The position numbers and the translations under genes are program-made. The notes under the pieces are model-generated. The model searched no databases, was not told where the DNA came from, and was given only the letters and a program-made list of their open reading frames with translations. From Bacteroidales bacterium (GTDB lineage Bacteria > Bacteroidota > Bacteroidia > Bacteroidales > Paludibacteraceae), in contig CAAFXN010000060.1 of the NCBI GenBank assembly GCA_900766775.1, positions 1 through 13,255 on the forward strand: a stretch of DNA of 13,255 bases, read 5' to 3'. Positions 6,336 through 13,168 of the stretch are shown piece by piece; positions within the stretch are counted from its first letter, which is position 1; every line of letters begins with the position of its first letter.

Positions 6336-6424
6336 AATTGACTCGGTAAAGACGGCTGAGGAACGGCTAAAGAGCAGTTAATAAACCACAGATGAACGGC
6401 GGATGAAAAAAGGACAAACTGAGA

Positions 6425-6949
6425 TTACTTGCGTAGGCGGATGACTTTGGCAGGGTTGCCACCCACGATGGCATAGTCGGGGACATCGTGCGTTACTACG
6501 GAGCCTGCGCCAATGATGCTATGCGCCCCTATGCGCTTGCAACCCGGCAGGATAATCGCCCTCGCACCAATCCACACATCACCTGCTATCACCAAAGGTT
6601 CGGAAGGGACATCCTCTCCTTCTCCAATAAACTTATCAGGATCTGCGAATGAGTGTGCCCCCCCCTGAATAAGCACATTCTCACCCATCAGCAGACGGTC
6701 ATACACAATCAATTCGCGGCTATGCAGGCAGAAATCCTTGCCGATACCCACATTATTACCTACATGGATAGCCTTGCCGTTGCCTATATAGGCTCCCTGC
6801 TCCACATTGACCGACTCACCGCATTCTGCAAAGAGGTGGCGCGCACAACAATAGCGCAGGCGGTATGCCATCTTACCAATGAAGGGGAACGTGGACTTGG
6901 GCAGGTGGCGAGCCACCCCATAATAGAGAAGAAGATAGAAAGTTCGCAT
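6425..6949 (-). CDS. Hexapeptide-repeat acyltransferase (LbH family)
   Basis: A 174-residue protein starting MRTFYLLLYYGVARHLP. From about residue 45 it is a left-handed beta-helix of hexapeptide repeats: VNVEQGAYIGNGKAIHVGNN (48-67), then LIVYDRLLMGENVLIQGG and the C-terminal coils IAGDVWIGARAIILPGCKRI and IGAGSVVTHDVPDYAIVGGNPAK (146-168). His99 in GAHSFAD is in the position of the catalytic His of maltose and galactoside O-acetyltransferases. It probably moves an acetyl group from acetyl-CoA to a sugar, perhaps in surface polysaccharide synthesis. The frame stays open upstream to 7312, but that part runs antisense to nusB and contains the promoter, so the ATG at 6949 is chosen. A minus-strand promoter lies 22 bases upstream of it. 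Confidence 0.85.
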   Translation of the reverse strand: MRTFYLLLYYGVARHLPKSTFPFIGKMAYRLRYCCARHLFAECGESVNVEQGAYIGNGKAIHVGNNVGIGKDFCLHSRELIVYDRLLMGENVLIQGGAHSFADPDKFIGEGEDVPSEPLVIAGDVWIGARAIILPGCKRIGAHSIIGAGSVVTHDVPDYAIVGGNPAKVIRLRK

Positions 6950-6970
6950 CGTTTTCGGTAGTTTTCGGCG

Positions 6971-7001
6971 CAAAAATACTGCTTTTTTTTGAGTTGTGCA
7001 A
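6971..7001 (-). promoter_or_regulatory. Minus-strand Bacteroidota promoter for the acyltransferase
   Basis: Read on the minus strand, the -7 element TATTTTTG occupies 6978-6971 and TTG 7001-6999, with a 20-base spacer. The spacer includes TCAAAAAAAAGCAGTA, which recurs in the promoter near 13140. Start of transcription is expected near 6964, giving a leader of about 15 bases. Confidence 0.7.
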
Positions 7002-7038
7002 GAATTGGTAGGAAAAAGCGGGAAAATTGGGGGAAATG

Positions 7039-7069
7039 TTGTGTATGTCGTTTTTTTTGCGTACCTTTG
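7039..7069 (+). promoter_or_regulatory. Bacteroidota promoter for the nusB gene train
   Basis: The -7 element TACCTTTG is at 7062-7069 and TTG at 7039-7041, with a 20-base spacer. It is back to back with the acyltransferase promoter, with 37 bases between the two -33 elements. Start is expected near 7076, about 18 bases before the nusB ATG. No other good promoter was found until 12355, so it may serve all six genes to 12315. Confidence 0.78.
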
Positions 7070-7093
7070 CACCGAATTTCGTAGAAAAGGCAC

Positions 7094-8137
7094 ATGTTCA
7101 CTCGTACAATGGTGCGAACAAAGGTGTTGCAGACTTTGTTTGCTTACTATAAAGACGGAGAAAAGACTCCGCTGACTGCAAGAAAAGAGTTGTTGAAGAG
7201 TTATGCGGACACATACGACTTGTATGTGATGTTGCTGGATTTCGTGAACGCGATGACCGACTATGCCGAGCAGCAGATAGAGCAGGCGGAGCAACGCGCA
7301 AAGATTACCCACACCCTATACGTTCCCAATCGTCGCTTCGTGAAGAACCTATTCGCGAAGCAGATTTTCGAGAACCGCAACATCCGCAAGCGCGTGAACG
7401 AAGAGCACCTGAGTTGGGATGCCGGCATGAGTGCCGTATCGGCGGTCTATAAGCAGTTGCAGGAGCAGGATTTCTACAAGGAGTATATGGCGTTGCGCGA
7501 GTGGGGCTACGAGCAAGACAAAGCAGTTTGGCGCGAGATATACCTGAAACTGCTCTTTGAGAATCAAGCACTTACGGACGCATTAGAGGAGATGGAGATT
7601 GCGCTGGACAAGACCGACTGGGCAGACAACCAAGACCCTATGCTGCTTGCTGCGCTGAACACCGTCCGCTCATTCCGTTCGGTTACCGCCTACACGAAAG
7701 ACCTATCGCCGATGTTCGACAACGAAGAAGAAGCCGCATTCGGAGAGCAACTGTTGCAGTATGCGCTGGACGGGCATGAGCAGTTCGAGAAACTCATCAA
7801 CAAGAACCTTATCAACTGGGAGGCAGACCGTATTGCGTATATGGACCGTATCATCTTGGAGCAGGCGCTGGCGGAAATCACGCACTTTGAGGATATACCT
7901 CTGCAAGTGTCGCTCAACGAGTACATCGAGTTGGCGAAAGAGTACTCCGGCGAGAAGAGTTACTTGTTCGTGAACGGAATCTTGAACGAGATACTACGGA
8001 AGATGAAGCGCGACGGGACGCTGATAAAGGCAACCACGCTGAAAGAGGAAGAGAAAGCCCCTACGACGGAGGAAGAGAGCCCCCTCACCACCGAGGAAGA
8101 GAGCCCGTTGAGCGAAACAGAGGAGGAGGAGAAGTAA
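7094..8137 (+). CDS. nusB: Transcription antitermination factor NusB, long Bacteroidota type
   Basis: A 347-residue protein. NusB binds boxA RNA with NusE (ribosomal protein S10) and promotes antitermination of rRNA operons in the cytoplasm. The N-terminus (TMVRTKVLQTLFAYYKDG) is the usual opening of Bacteroidota NusB. The conserved NusB core is in the last third: FEKLINKNLINWEADRIAYM (about 231-250), RIILEQALAEI and the helix pair QVSLNEYIELAKEYSGEKSYLFVNGILNEI (about 268-297). It is more than twice as long as E. coli NusB, which is normal for this phylum because of an inserted N-terminal region. The C-terminal 40 residues are an acidic tail with the 8-residue motif TTEEESPL twice, unlike the core and probably disordered. 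The placement before yajC and ybbR is conserved in Bacteroidales. Confidence 0.92.
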   Translation: MFTRTMVRTKVLQTLFAYYKDGEKTPLTARKELLKSYADTYDLYVMLLDFVNAMTDYAEQQIEQAEQRAKITHTLYVPNRRFVKNLFAKQIFENRNIRKRVNEEHLSWDAGMSAVSAVYKQLQEQDFYKEYMALREWGYEQDKAVWREIYLKLLFENQALTDALEEMEIALDKTDWADNQDPMLLAALNTVRSFRSVTAYTKDLSPMFDNEEEAAFGEQLLQYALDGHEQFEKLINKNLINWEADRIAYMDRIILEQALAEITHFEDIPLQVSLNEYIELAKEYSGEKSYLFVNGILNEILRKMKRDGTLIKATTLKEEEKAPTTEEESPLTTEEESPLSETEEEEK

Positions 8138-8191
8138 CAATGCCTACAATGCAGGTACAATTAAATAGTAAAAATTAAACATTAAATCAAT

Positions 8192-8536
8192 ATGCTAAAT
8201 CTTATTTTATTGCAAGCAGAGGCTGGTGCACAGCAAGGTAGTCAGTGGACATTCTGGGTGATGATGGCACTCATCTTCGTGGTGTTCTATTTCTTTATGA
8301 TTCGTCCGCAAACGAAGAAGCAAAAGGAATTGCAGAAGCAACGCGACAACATGAAGAAAGGCGACAAAGTGGTAACCGCCGGCGGTCTGTATGGTGAGAT
8401 TAAGGAAGTGCAAGAGAACACGTTCCTCGTTACCATCGCCAAGGACGTAACCATCAAGATTGCCAAAGAGAGCGTCTTCGCGGATGCAGCCGACGCACAA
8501 CAAGCGCCGAAAGACGCTCCCGCAGAGAAGAAATAA
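8192..8536 (+). CDS. yajC: Preprotein translocase subunit YajC
   Basis: A 114-residue small inner-membrane protein. YajC associates with SecDF and the Sec translocon. One membrane segment (about 20-37, WTFWVMMALIFVVFYFFM) is followed directly by the family motif IRPQ (37-40), a basic stretch (TKKQKELQKQRDNMKKGD) and the small beta domain GDKVVTAGGLYGEIKEV (57-73). The tail after residue 98 is alanine- and lysine-rich and probably unstructured. It lies 54 bases after nusB and 13 bases before the ybbR-like gene, in the same direction. Confidence 0.93.
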   Translation: MLNLILLQAEAGAQQGSQWTFWVMMALIFVVFYFFMIRPQTKKQKELQKQRDNMKKGDKVVTAGGLYGEIKEVQENTFLVTIAKDVTIKIAKESVFADAADAQQAPKDAPAEKK

Positions 8537-8549
8537 GGGATAAGTTTTT

Positions 8550-9518
8550 TTGAAACCGAAAACGGAAATATGGGCACGCCTGCGTTCGCGCGTAGGAAAG
8601 ACGGAGTGGAAAGATGTGCTGACATTTCTCTTCTTCGTGTTGCTCGCCACGGCGCTCTGGTTCGGACATGCCATGCAGTCGGTGCGTAATGCCCGCGTAA
8701 CAGTGCCCGTCCACTACACAGGTATCCCGACCGATGCCTATTTCGACCACGACCGTTTGCCCGCAACCCTCAAAATAGAGGTGCGCGATGCGGGCAAACG
8801 GTTGCGTATGTATCAGGTGAATCCTCCCGAACTGACGATAGACCTGAGCAGTCAGATGCAGAGCGAGAGCGGCACGGTGCGCATATCGTCGGACGTGTTG
8901 CGGCGAAGCCTGACCGACCTGCTGCAAGGAACAAGCAAGTTGGTTTCGGCAGAGCCCGAGCAGATAAGCGTTACCTATGTGCGGCAGAAGGAGAAGACGG
9001 TGGCGGTGCTACTGCGGAGTGAGTTTGTGCCGGCGGCTGAGTATCAGTTGGTTGGCGACCCCACACTCTTGCAGCAAGAGGTCATCGTATATGGCACAGG
9101 AGAGCAGTTGGCGAGCCTGCAAGCCATCGCGACGGAGGACTTGCTGTTGACCGACCTGAGAGATACCTGCATACGGGTCTTGGCGTTGGACGTGCCGGAA
9201 GGTATCCGCCTGACGCAAGACAGCGTGCGCGTGCAGGTCATCACCGAACGATATACCGAGAAGCAGTTTCGGCTTCCCATCGTGCCCGCGGAGGTTCGCG
9301 AGGGGGAGCAGTTGCGAGTGTTCCCGCAGGAGGTATCGGTTACCGTGCGCGTCGGGCTGAGCCGCTTCGGCGAGGTTACGGAAGAAGATTTCAGCGTTAC
9401 CTGCCCCTACCCGACCCTACATGACAACAAACTGCCGATTCATGTGGACTGCCGAAGTCCGTATATTAGCAATCTGCGTTTCTTCCCGCAAGAAGCCGAA
9501 TTTATCGTAGAAAGATGA
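8550..9518 (+). CDS. YbbR-like domain protein (CdaR-type), membrane-anchored
   Basis: A 322-residue protein with a basic cytoplasmic N-terminus, one membrane helix (about 22-40, DVLTFLFFVLLATALWFGH) and an extracytoplasmic part with the strand-rich pattern of YbbR repeats (VPVHYTGIP near 51, TVAVLLRSEFVPAAEYQLVG near 150, YGTGEQLASLQAI near 176). In Firmicutes the YbbR protein CdaR regulates the diadenylate cyclase CdaA; in Bacteroidota the role is not established, and no cyclase gene is here. The start must be a non-ATG codon: the frame is closed by a TAA at 8541, the first ATG in frame falls after the membrane helix, and TTG at 8550 gives a complete anchor. It overlaps the next gene by 4 bases (ATGA). 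Confidence 0.85.
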   Translation: MKPKTEIWARLRSRVGKTEWKDVLTFLFFVLLATALWFGHAMQSVRNARVTVPVHYTGIPTDAYFDHDRLPATLKIEVRDAGKRLRMYQVNPPELTIDLSSQMQSESGTVRISSDVLRRSLTDLLQGTSKLVSAEPEQISVTYVRQKEKTVAVLLRSEFVPAAEYQLVGDPTLLQQEVIVYGTGEQLASLQAIATEDLLLTDLRDTCIRVLALDVPEGIRLTQDSVRVQVITERYTEKQFRLPIVPAEVREGEQLRVFPQEVSVTVRVGLSRFGEVTEEDFSVTCPYPTLHDNKLPIHVDCRSPYISNLRFFPQEAEFIVER

Positions 9519-10642
9519 GAAAGATACAAATGGTTGACCTGCAGACGCAGTATCAACATATCAAGGCGGACATTGACCGCGGCATACAGGCGGTGATAGA
9601 TAGTGCCGCCTTCGTAAAAGGACAGCAAGTTACTGATTTCCAGCACCATTTAGAAGCCTACACGGGTGCAAAACATGTCATTCCCGTGGGCAATGGCACG
9701 GACGCGTTGCAGATAGCCTTGATGGGACTCGGGTTGCAGCGCGGCGATGAAGTAATCACGCCGACCTTCACGTTTATTGCCACGGCGGAGGTGGTAGCGC
9801 TGCTTGGGCTGACGCCCGTAGTAGTGGACGTGGATTGGGAGACGATGAACATGTCGATAGAGTCGCTGGAGAAAGCCATCACGCCCAAGACGAAAGCCAT
9901 CGTGCCTGTGCACTTATTCGGGCAATGCGCCAACATGGAGGCCATCATGCGTATCGCGCGGGAGAAGAACCTCTACGTAGTGGAAGACGCATGTCAGGCG
10001 ATCGGCGCAAAGTACACGTTTGCAGACGGTTGCACCAAGCAGGCGGGCACTATCGGGCATATCGGGTGCACCAGTTTCTTCCCCTCGAAGAACTTAGGTT
10101 GCTACGGCGACGGCGGGGCTATCTTCACCAACGATGATGACTTGGCAGCCCGCATGCGGGCGATTGCGAACCACGGCATGGTGGTGCGCTATCACCATGA
10201 TATGGTGGGCGTTAACTCACGATTGGATGGTATTCAGGCTGCTATCTTGGACGCGAAGTTGCCCCATCTGGATGAGTACATTGCGGCGCGCCAACGTGCT
10301 GCAGCCTACTACGACCAAGCGTTTGCAGGCAACCCGCATCTCTTGCTGCCCGGTAGAGAGCCCCACTCCACCCATGTCTTCCACCAATACACCTTGCGCG
10401 TGCAGGGCATTGACCGCGACCAACTCAAAGCACAGTTGCAGGAGGCAGGTATTCCCGCGATGGTCTATTATCCCGTACCGCTCCACTTGCAGAAAGCATA
10501 CCAAGACCCGCGCTACCAACCCGGCGATTTCCCCGTAGCAGAACGGTTAGCATCCTGTGTCCTCTCGCTCCCCATGCACACCGAACTGGACGAAGAGCAA
10601 TTGGCATACATCACTAATACAATTAACAAATTGATTCACTGA
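9515..10642 (+). CDS. DegT/DnrJ/EryC1/StrS-family sugar aminotransferase
   Basis: A 375-residue PLP enzyme of the sugar aminotransferase family. Signatures are VDLQTQYQHIKADIDRGI at the start, the cofactor phosphate loop GNGTDALQIAL (59-69), TPTFTFIATAEVV (82-94), VEDACQAIGAKY (156-167) with Asp158, and the PLP lysine K192 in SFFPSKNLGCYGDGGAI. It would transaminate a nucleotide-linked keto-sugar to an amino-sugar used for surface glycans; similarity of the opening to WbpE-type enzymes is noted, but the substrate is not fixed. No sugar oxidase, epimerase or acetyltransferase partner is adjacent, so the keto-sugar must be made elsewhere. It overlaps the ybbR-like gene by 4 bases and the DAHP synthase by 1 base (TGATG), so it is firmly in the same operon. 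This is the place where coaE often lies in Bacteroidales. Confidence 0.88.
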   Translation: MRKIQMVDLQTQYQHIKADIDRGIQAVIDSAAFVKGQQVTDFQHHLEAYTGAKHVIPVGNGTDALQIALMGLGLQRGDEVITPTFTFIATAEVVALLGLTPVVVDVDWETMNMSIESLEKAITPKTKAIVPVHLFGQCANMEAIMRIAREKNLYVVEDACQAIGAKYTFADGCTKQAGTIGHIGCTSFFPSKNLGCYGDGGAIFTNDDDLAARMRAIANHGMVVRYHHDMVGVNSRLDGIQAAILDAKLPHLDEYIAARQRAAAYYDQAFAGNPHLLLPGREPHSTHVFHQYTLRVQGIDRDQLKAQLQEAGIPAMVYYPVPLHLQKAYQDPRYQPGDFPVAERLASCVLSLPMHTELDEEQLAYITNTINKLIH

Positions 10643-11700
10643 TGATTATTGCAGGACCTTGTGCGGCAGAGAGCAAAGAGCAAGTGCTGATAACGGCACT
10701 GCGGTTGGCGTCTATGGCTCGGAAAGACCCCGATGAGCAGTGGGTGTTCCGCGCAGGGATATGGAAGCCGCGCACCAGCCCCGACACCTTTCAGGGTGTC
10801 GGCAAGAAGGGACTGGCGTGGTTGCAGCGCGTGAAAGAGGAGACGGCTCTGCCCGTGGCAACAGAGGTGGCAACGCCCGAACATATCCGCTTGGCATTGG
10901 CGGCGGGGATAGACTACCTGTGGCTGGGTGCACGGACCACCGCCAACCCCATCTTGGTGCAAAGCCTTGCGGACACCCTCGCCGAGGAGGTGAAAGCAGG
11001 CGCACGGTGCACGGTGCTGGTGAAGAACCCCGTGAACGAAGACGGAAGCCTTTGGGAAGGCAATGTGGAGAGGATACAGCGCGCAGGCTGCCCCGTGATA
11101 GCCGTGTTGCGCGGGTGCAGCCATCGTCCGTGTTGGGGCATGGCACATCTATTCAGAATGACCTACCCGAACGTCCCCATGCTGATAGACCCGAGCCACA
11201 TGGGCGGCAACAGAAAGAAGATACTCCCGCTGCTGCAGAAAGGCAAGGAGTTGCTGTTCGACGGCGCGATGATAGAGGTGCACATAAGTCCGGACTCTGC
11301 ATTGTCGGACAGCAAGCAGCAGATTACCCCCACCCTGCTCGGCAAGATACTGCGCACCATTGGCTTGCCATACGCCTCCGGGGAATTGCCATCCGAAGCC
11401 GGAACGAGCCAAGCGCTGTCATGGTATCGCGCGCAGATAGACGAGATAGACGACCAACTATGGGACTTAATCGCCCAACGCATGCAGGTCAGCAAGATGT
11501 TGGGGATATGGAAGCATTGTTTTGATGTACCATGCTACCAACCCACGCGCTACGAGCAGATGGTCAGCGACCGTATCGCATGGGGCGAACAACACAAGAT
11601 AGACGCCGAGACCATTAAAGGTATCTACGACATCATCCACAGCGCCAGCCTCAAAAAGCAGGAAGATGCAGATAAAATCATAAAGAATATACAATCATAA
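10642..11700 (+). CDS. Bifunctional DAHP synthase/chorismate mutase
   Basis: A 352-residue fusion. Residues 1-250 are a KDO8P-like type I-beta 3-deoxy-7-phosphoheptulonate synthase, which joins phosphoenolpyruvate and erythrose 4-phosphate as the first step to chorismate: GPCAAES (5-11), WKPRTSPDTF (41-50), VKNP (127-130), IDPSHMGGNR (182-191) and VHISPDSALSD (213-223). Residues 258-340 are an AroQ chorismate mutase that makes prephenate: SWYRAQIDEIDDQLWDLIAQRM (260-281), then TRYEQMVSD (302-310). This domain order, with the mutase at the C-terminus, is known from Bacteroidota such as Prevotella, where the mutase mediates prephenate feedback on the synthase; it is the reverse of the Bacillus type. 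The usual aromatic neighbours (prephenate dehydratase, prephenate dehydrogenase, aminotransferase) are not in the window. Confidence 0.92.
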   Translation: MIIAGPCAAESKEQVLITALRLASMARKDPDEQWVFRAGIWKPRTSPDTFQGVGKKGLAWLQRVKEETALPVATEVATPEHIRLALAAGIDYLWLGARTTANPILVQSLADTLAEEVKAGARCTVLVKNPVNEDGSLWEGNVERIQRAGCPVIAVLRGCSHRPCWGMAHLFRMTYPNVPMLIDPSHMGGNRKKILPLLQKGKELLFDGAMIEVHISPDSALSDSKQQITPTLLGKILRTIGLPYASGELPSEAGTSQALSWYRAQIDEIDDQLWDLIAQRMQVSKMLGIWKHCFDVPCYQPTRYEQMVSDRIAWGEQHKIDAETIKGIYDIIHSASLKKQEDADKIIKNIQS

Positions 11701-11730
11701 AACAGGATGTGCCAATAGAATATCTTCGAT

Positions 11731-12315
11731 ATGCCCATCACACTTGACCCCAATAATCAAACAGCCCAATATCGTGGGAGAAACGTCAAACTGACGCGAT
11801 TGGAGTTCGCACTGCTGCAACATCTGATTCGTAATGCCGATCGGATATGCACACGTGATGAGATATTGGATATGGTGTGGGGCACACGCTTTCAGTACGA
11901 CACGGGCACTATTGATGTACACCTAAACGCGATAAGGCGCAAATTAGGGCTTTCGCTCCAAGAACCAATAGAGACTTTCCGCGGCACGGGAATTTGTTAT
12001 CATTCCGCCAATGCGCAAGGGGGCTATACTTTCAATATCCAAGAATTCATCGTTGAGTGGCTGTATGCGCATGAGGCAGACTTGCAGGAAAAAGCGTTGG
12101 TGCCTCAACTGCGTTTAGACCCGTTTGTCAGCGACATACGCGAACATCCCGACACCTTTCGACGGATGTTAGACGCGATACTACAGATGTTGTTGCCAAC
12201 TGCCAAACCGGGCTATCTGCGCATATCCACGACGCTCAGTATCAGCCACTTTACATTCAAAATGGATATCAATGGAACAATCAATGAACTAAAAATTCCC
12301 ATTGTTTGCCGCTAA
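11731..12315 (+). CDS. Receiverless OmpR/PhoB-type winged-helix protein with a novel C-terminal half
   Basis: A 194-residue protein. Residues 1-91 are a complete OmpR/PhoB winged helix: KLTRLEFALLQHLIRNADRI (20-39), TRDEILDMVWG (41-51), the recognition helix TGTIDVHLNAIRRKLG (58-73) and the wing IETFRGTGICYH (80-91). No receiver domain precedes it, so it is not a standard response regulator. The C-terminal half (about 102-194) has no certain match. Residues 128-165 (REHPDTFRRMLDAILQMLLP and the following KPGYLRIST) resemble the start of a histidine-kinase ATPase domain, but the asparagine of the N-box is absent, so activity is not expected. It starts 30 bases after the DAHP synthase gene and is followed by the beta-barrel gene with its own promoter. 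Function as DNA-binding regulator is inferred. Confidence 0.75.
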   Translation: MPITLDPNNQTAQYRGRNVKLTRLEFALLQHLIRNADRICTRDEILDMVWGTRFQYDTGTIDVHLNAIRRKLGLSLQEPIETFRGTGICYHSANAQGGYTFNIQEFIVEWLYAHEADLQEKALVPQLRLDPFVSDIREHPDTFRRMLDAILQMLLPTAKPGYLRISTTLSISHFTFKMDINGTINELKIPIVCR

Positions 12316-12354
12316 TCTTAAGACAGATTTAAGCAAGATATACGATAAAAGTGG

Positions 12355-12362
12355 TACCTTTG
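12355..12362 (+). promoter_or_regulatory. -7 promoter element of the beta-barrel protein gene
   Basis: TACCTTTG (12355-12362), continuing as TTTGCAG, is an exact TAnnTTTG. No TTG is found at the expected distance (12332-12336 reads within TTTAAG-type sequence), so this promoter is -33-poor and may need an activator. CTTAA and TTAAG (about 12317-12333) form a small inverted repeat where the -33 element should be. Start is expected near 12369, 9 bases before the ATG. Confidence 0.6.
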
Positions 12363-12377
12363 CAGAAATTATTCACT

Positions 12378-13004
12378 ATGCAGAAGGTATCACTTTTATT
12401 TTTATTGCTTTTCGCTTGCTTCAGTCTGCAAGCCGGCAACTCTGAAGGCAAGGTTTATCAAGGTTTCTCGGGGGGGATGATGGTGCACACGGGCTACCTG
12501 TTCGGGAAAGACAGACTCAGCCCTTTGGATAAGGAACTACAAGGGGCAACGTTTGGTATAGGAGGCGCGGTCAGGGTACACCTTTGGAAACACCTGCGCA
12601 TTGGCAGCGAGGGATTCACATCCACCATGAACGCCTCCACCACCAATTACCGCTCCACTCTTCAGTCGGGAAGTTACATTCGGACAGGCTGGGGCGGTGT
12701 GCTGGCAGATGCCTGCTGGCGGTTGGAGAAAGTGTGGCCCTACGTGGGCGGCACCATCGGAGGCGGAGCTATGCGCTCGCTATATATATTAGAAGGAGAT
12801 GAAAACGATTGGGAGGAAGAAAGGCATACTTTATTTCACAAGCAAAGTTTCTTCTATATCAGTCCTTACGCGGGTATCGATTGGTGCATAACACAGAAAG
12901 TGCACCTCACGTTCCGTTTAGATTGGATGTTGGCGTGGCACAAACAAGCCATTGTGCAGCCGACGGGTCCGAGATGCTATATCGGCTTTATGTTCAGCCA
13001 TTAG
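12378..13004 (+). CDS. Small predicted outer-membrane beta-barrel protein
   Basis: A 208-residue protein with a signal peptide (KVSLLFLLLFACFSLQA, cleavage expected near residue 19) and then alternating hydrophobic/polar strands with aromatic girdles: GFSGGMMVHTGYLFG, FGIGGAVRVHLWKHLRIGSE, GSYIRTGWGGVLADACWRL, WPYVGGTIGGGAM, FFYISPYAGIDWCITQKVHLTFRLDWML, and a last strand CYIGFMFSH near the C-terminus. The size suggests an eight-stranded barrel. The glycine-rich strand pairs and the acidic segment EGDENDWEEE in a loop are consistent with a surface-exposed barrel. I do not recognise a named family. The frame opens at a GTG (12351) that overlaps the promoter -7 element, so the ATG at 12378 is used. 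The stop codon ends at the first base of the 74-bp inverted repeat. The preceding winged-helix gene could encode its regulator. Confidence 0.75.
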   Translation: MQKVSLLFLLLFACFSLQAGNSEGKVYQGFSGGMMVHTGYLFGKDRLSPLDKELQGATFGIGGAVRVHLWKHLRIGSEGFTSTMNASTTNYRSTLQSGSYIRTGWGGVLADACWRLEKVWPYVGGTIGGGAMRSLYILEGDENDWEEERHTLFHKQSFFYISPYAGIDWCITQKVHLTFRLDWMLAWHKQAIVQPTGPRCYIGFMFSH

Positions 13005-13083
13005 CAGAAAGACCGTCGTAAGTATTTGCGCAACCAGACAAGACAATTAGCAAGAAAAACAAACGAAAATATACCTTAAAAAA

Positions 13084-13111
13084 TTGACGATTGACGATTT
13101 ACGAATTACGA
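13084..13111. repeat. 7-bp tandem repeat, four copies
   Basis: TTGACGA, TTGACGA, TTTACGA and ATTACGA follow each other at 13084, 13091, 13098 and 13105. It lies inside the segment enclosed by the inverted repeat, in what would be the 5' leader of a transcript from the minus-strand promoter at 13137-13168. Short AT-rich repeats of this kind are common between Bacteroidales genes. Confidence 0.8.
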
Positions 13112-13136
13112 TTTATCTTTTGCTTGAAATCGAGTG

Positions 13137-13168
13137 CAAAGATACTGCTTTTTTTTGATATATACAAA
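13137..13168 (-). promoter_or_regulatory. Minus-strand Bacteroidota promoter between the 74-bp arms
   Basis: Read on the minus strand, TTTG occupies 13168-13165 and the -7 element TATCTTTG 13144-13137, with a 20-base spacer containing TCAAAAAAAAGCAGTA. It is a near-perfect match to the phylum consensus and continues as TTTGCACTCGA. It points left, through the left arm and into the antisense of the beta-barrel gene; no minus-strand gene starts there. If the enclosed segment were inverted, it would point right, out of the window. Confidence 0.78.

Larger units (their letters stand above)
6087..6424. other. 338-bp convergent intergenic region, low complexity
   Basis: This region lies between the 3' ends of the esterase (plus) and the acyltransferase (minus). 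No gene and no TAnnTTTG promoter are seen on either strand. It has an AT-rich half (about 6100-6240) with phased CAAATATT motifs and a second half with an 11-bp tandem repeat. No convincing GC-rich terminator hairpin was found, although both genes should end here. Confidence 0.7.

Noticed and set aside
6950..7312. Open N-terminal extension of the acyltransferase on the minus strand
   Set aside because: It is antisense to nusB, crosses the promoter of the acyltransferase, and has no family-like sequence. The hexapeptide family start fits the ATG at 6949.
10740..11525. 261-codon plus-strand frame inside the DAHP synthase gene
   Set aside because: It is rich in Arg, Gly and His with no domain pattern, typical of the out-of-frame shadow of a GC-rich gene; the true frame has full DAHP synthase and chorismate mutase motifs.
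12351..12377. GTG start nine codons upstream of the beta-barrel protein
   Set aside because: The GTG lies within the promoter -7 region (TACCTTTG 12355-12362), so it would not be in the transcript, and the signal peptide is better from the ATG at 12378.
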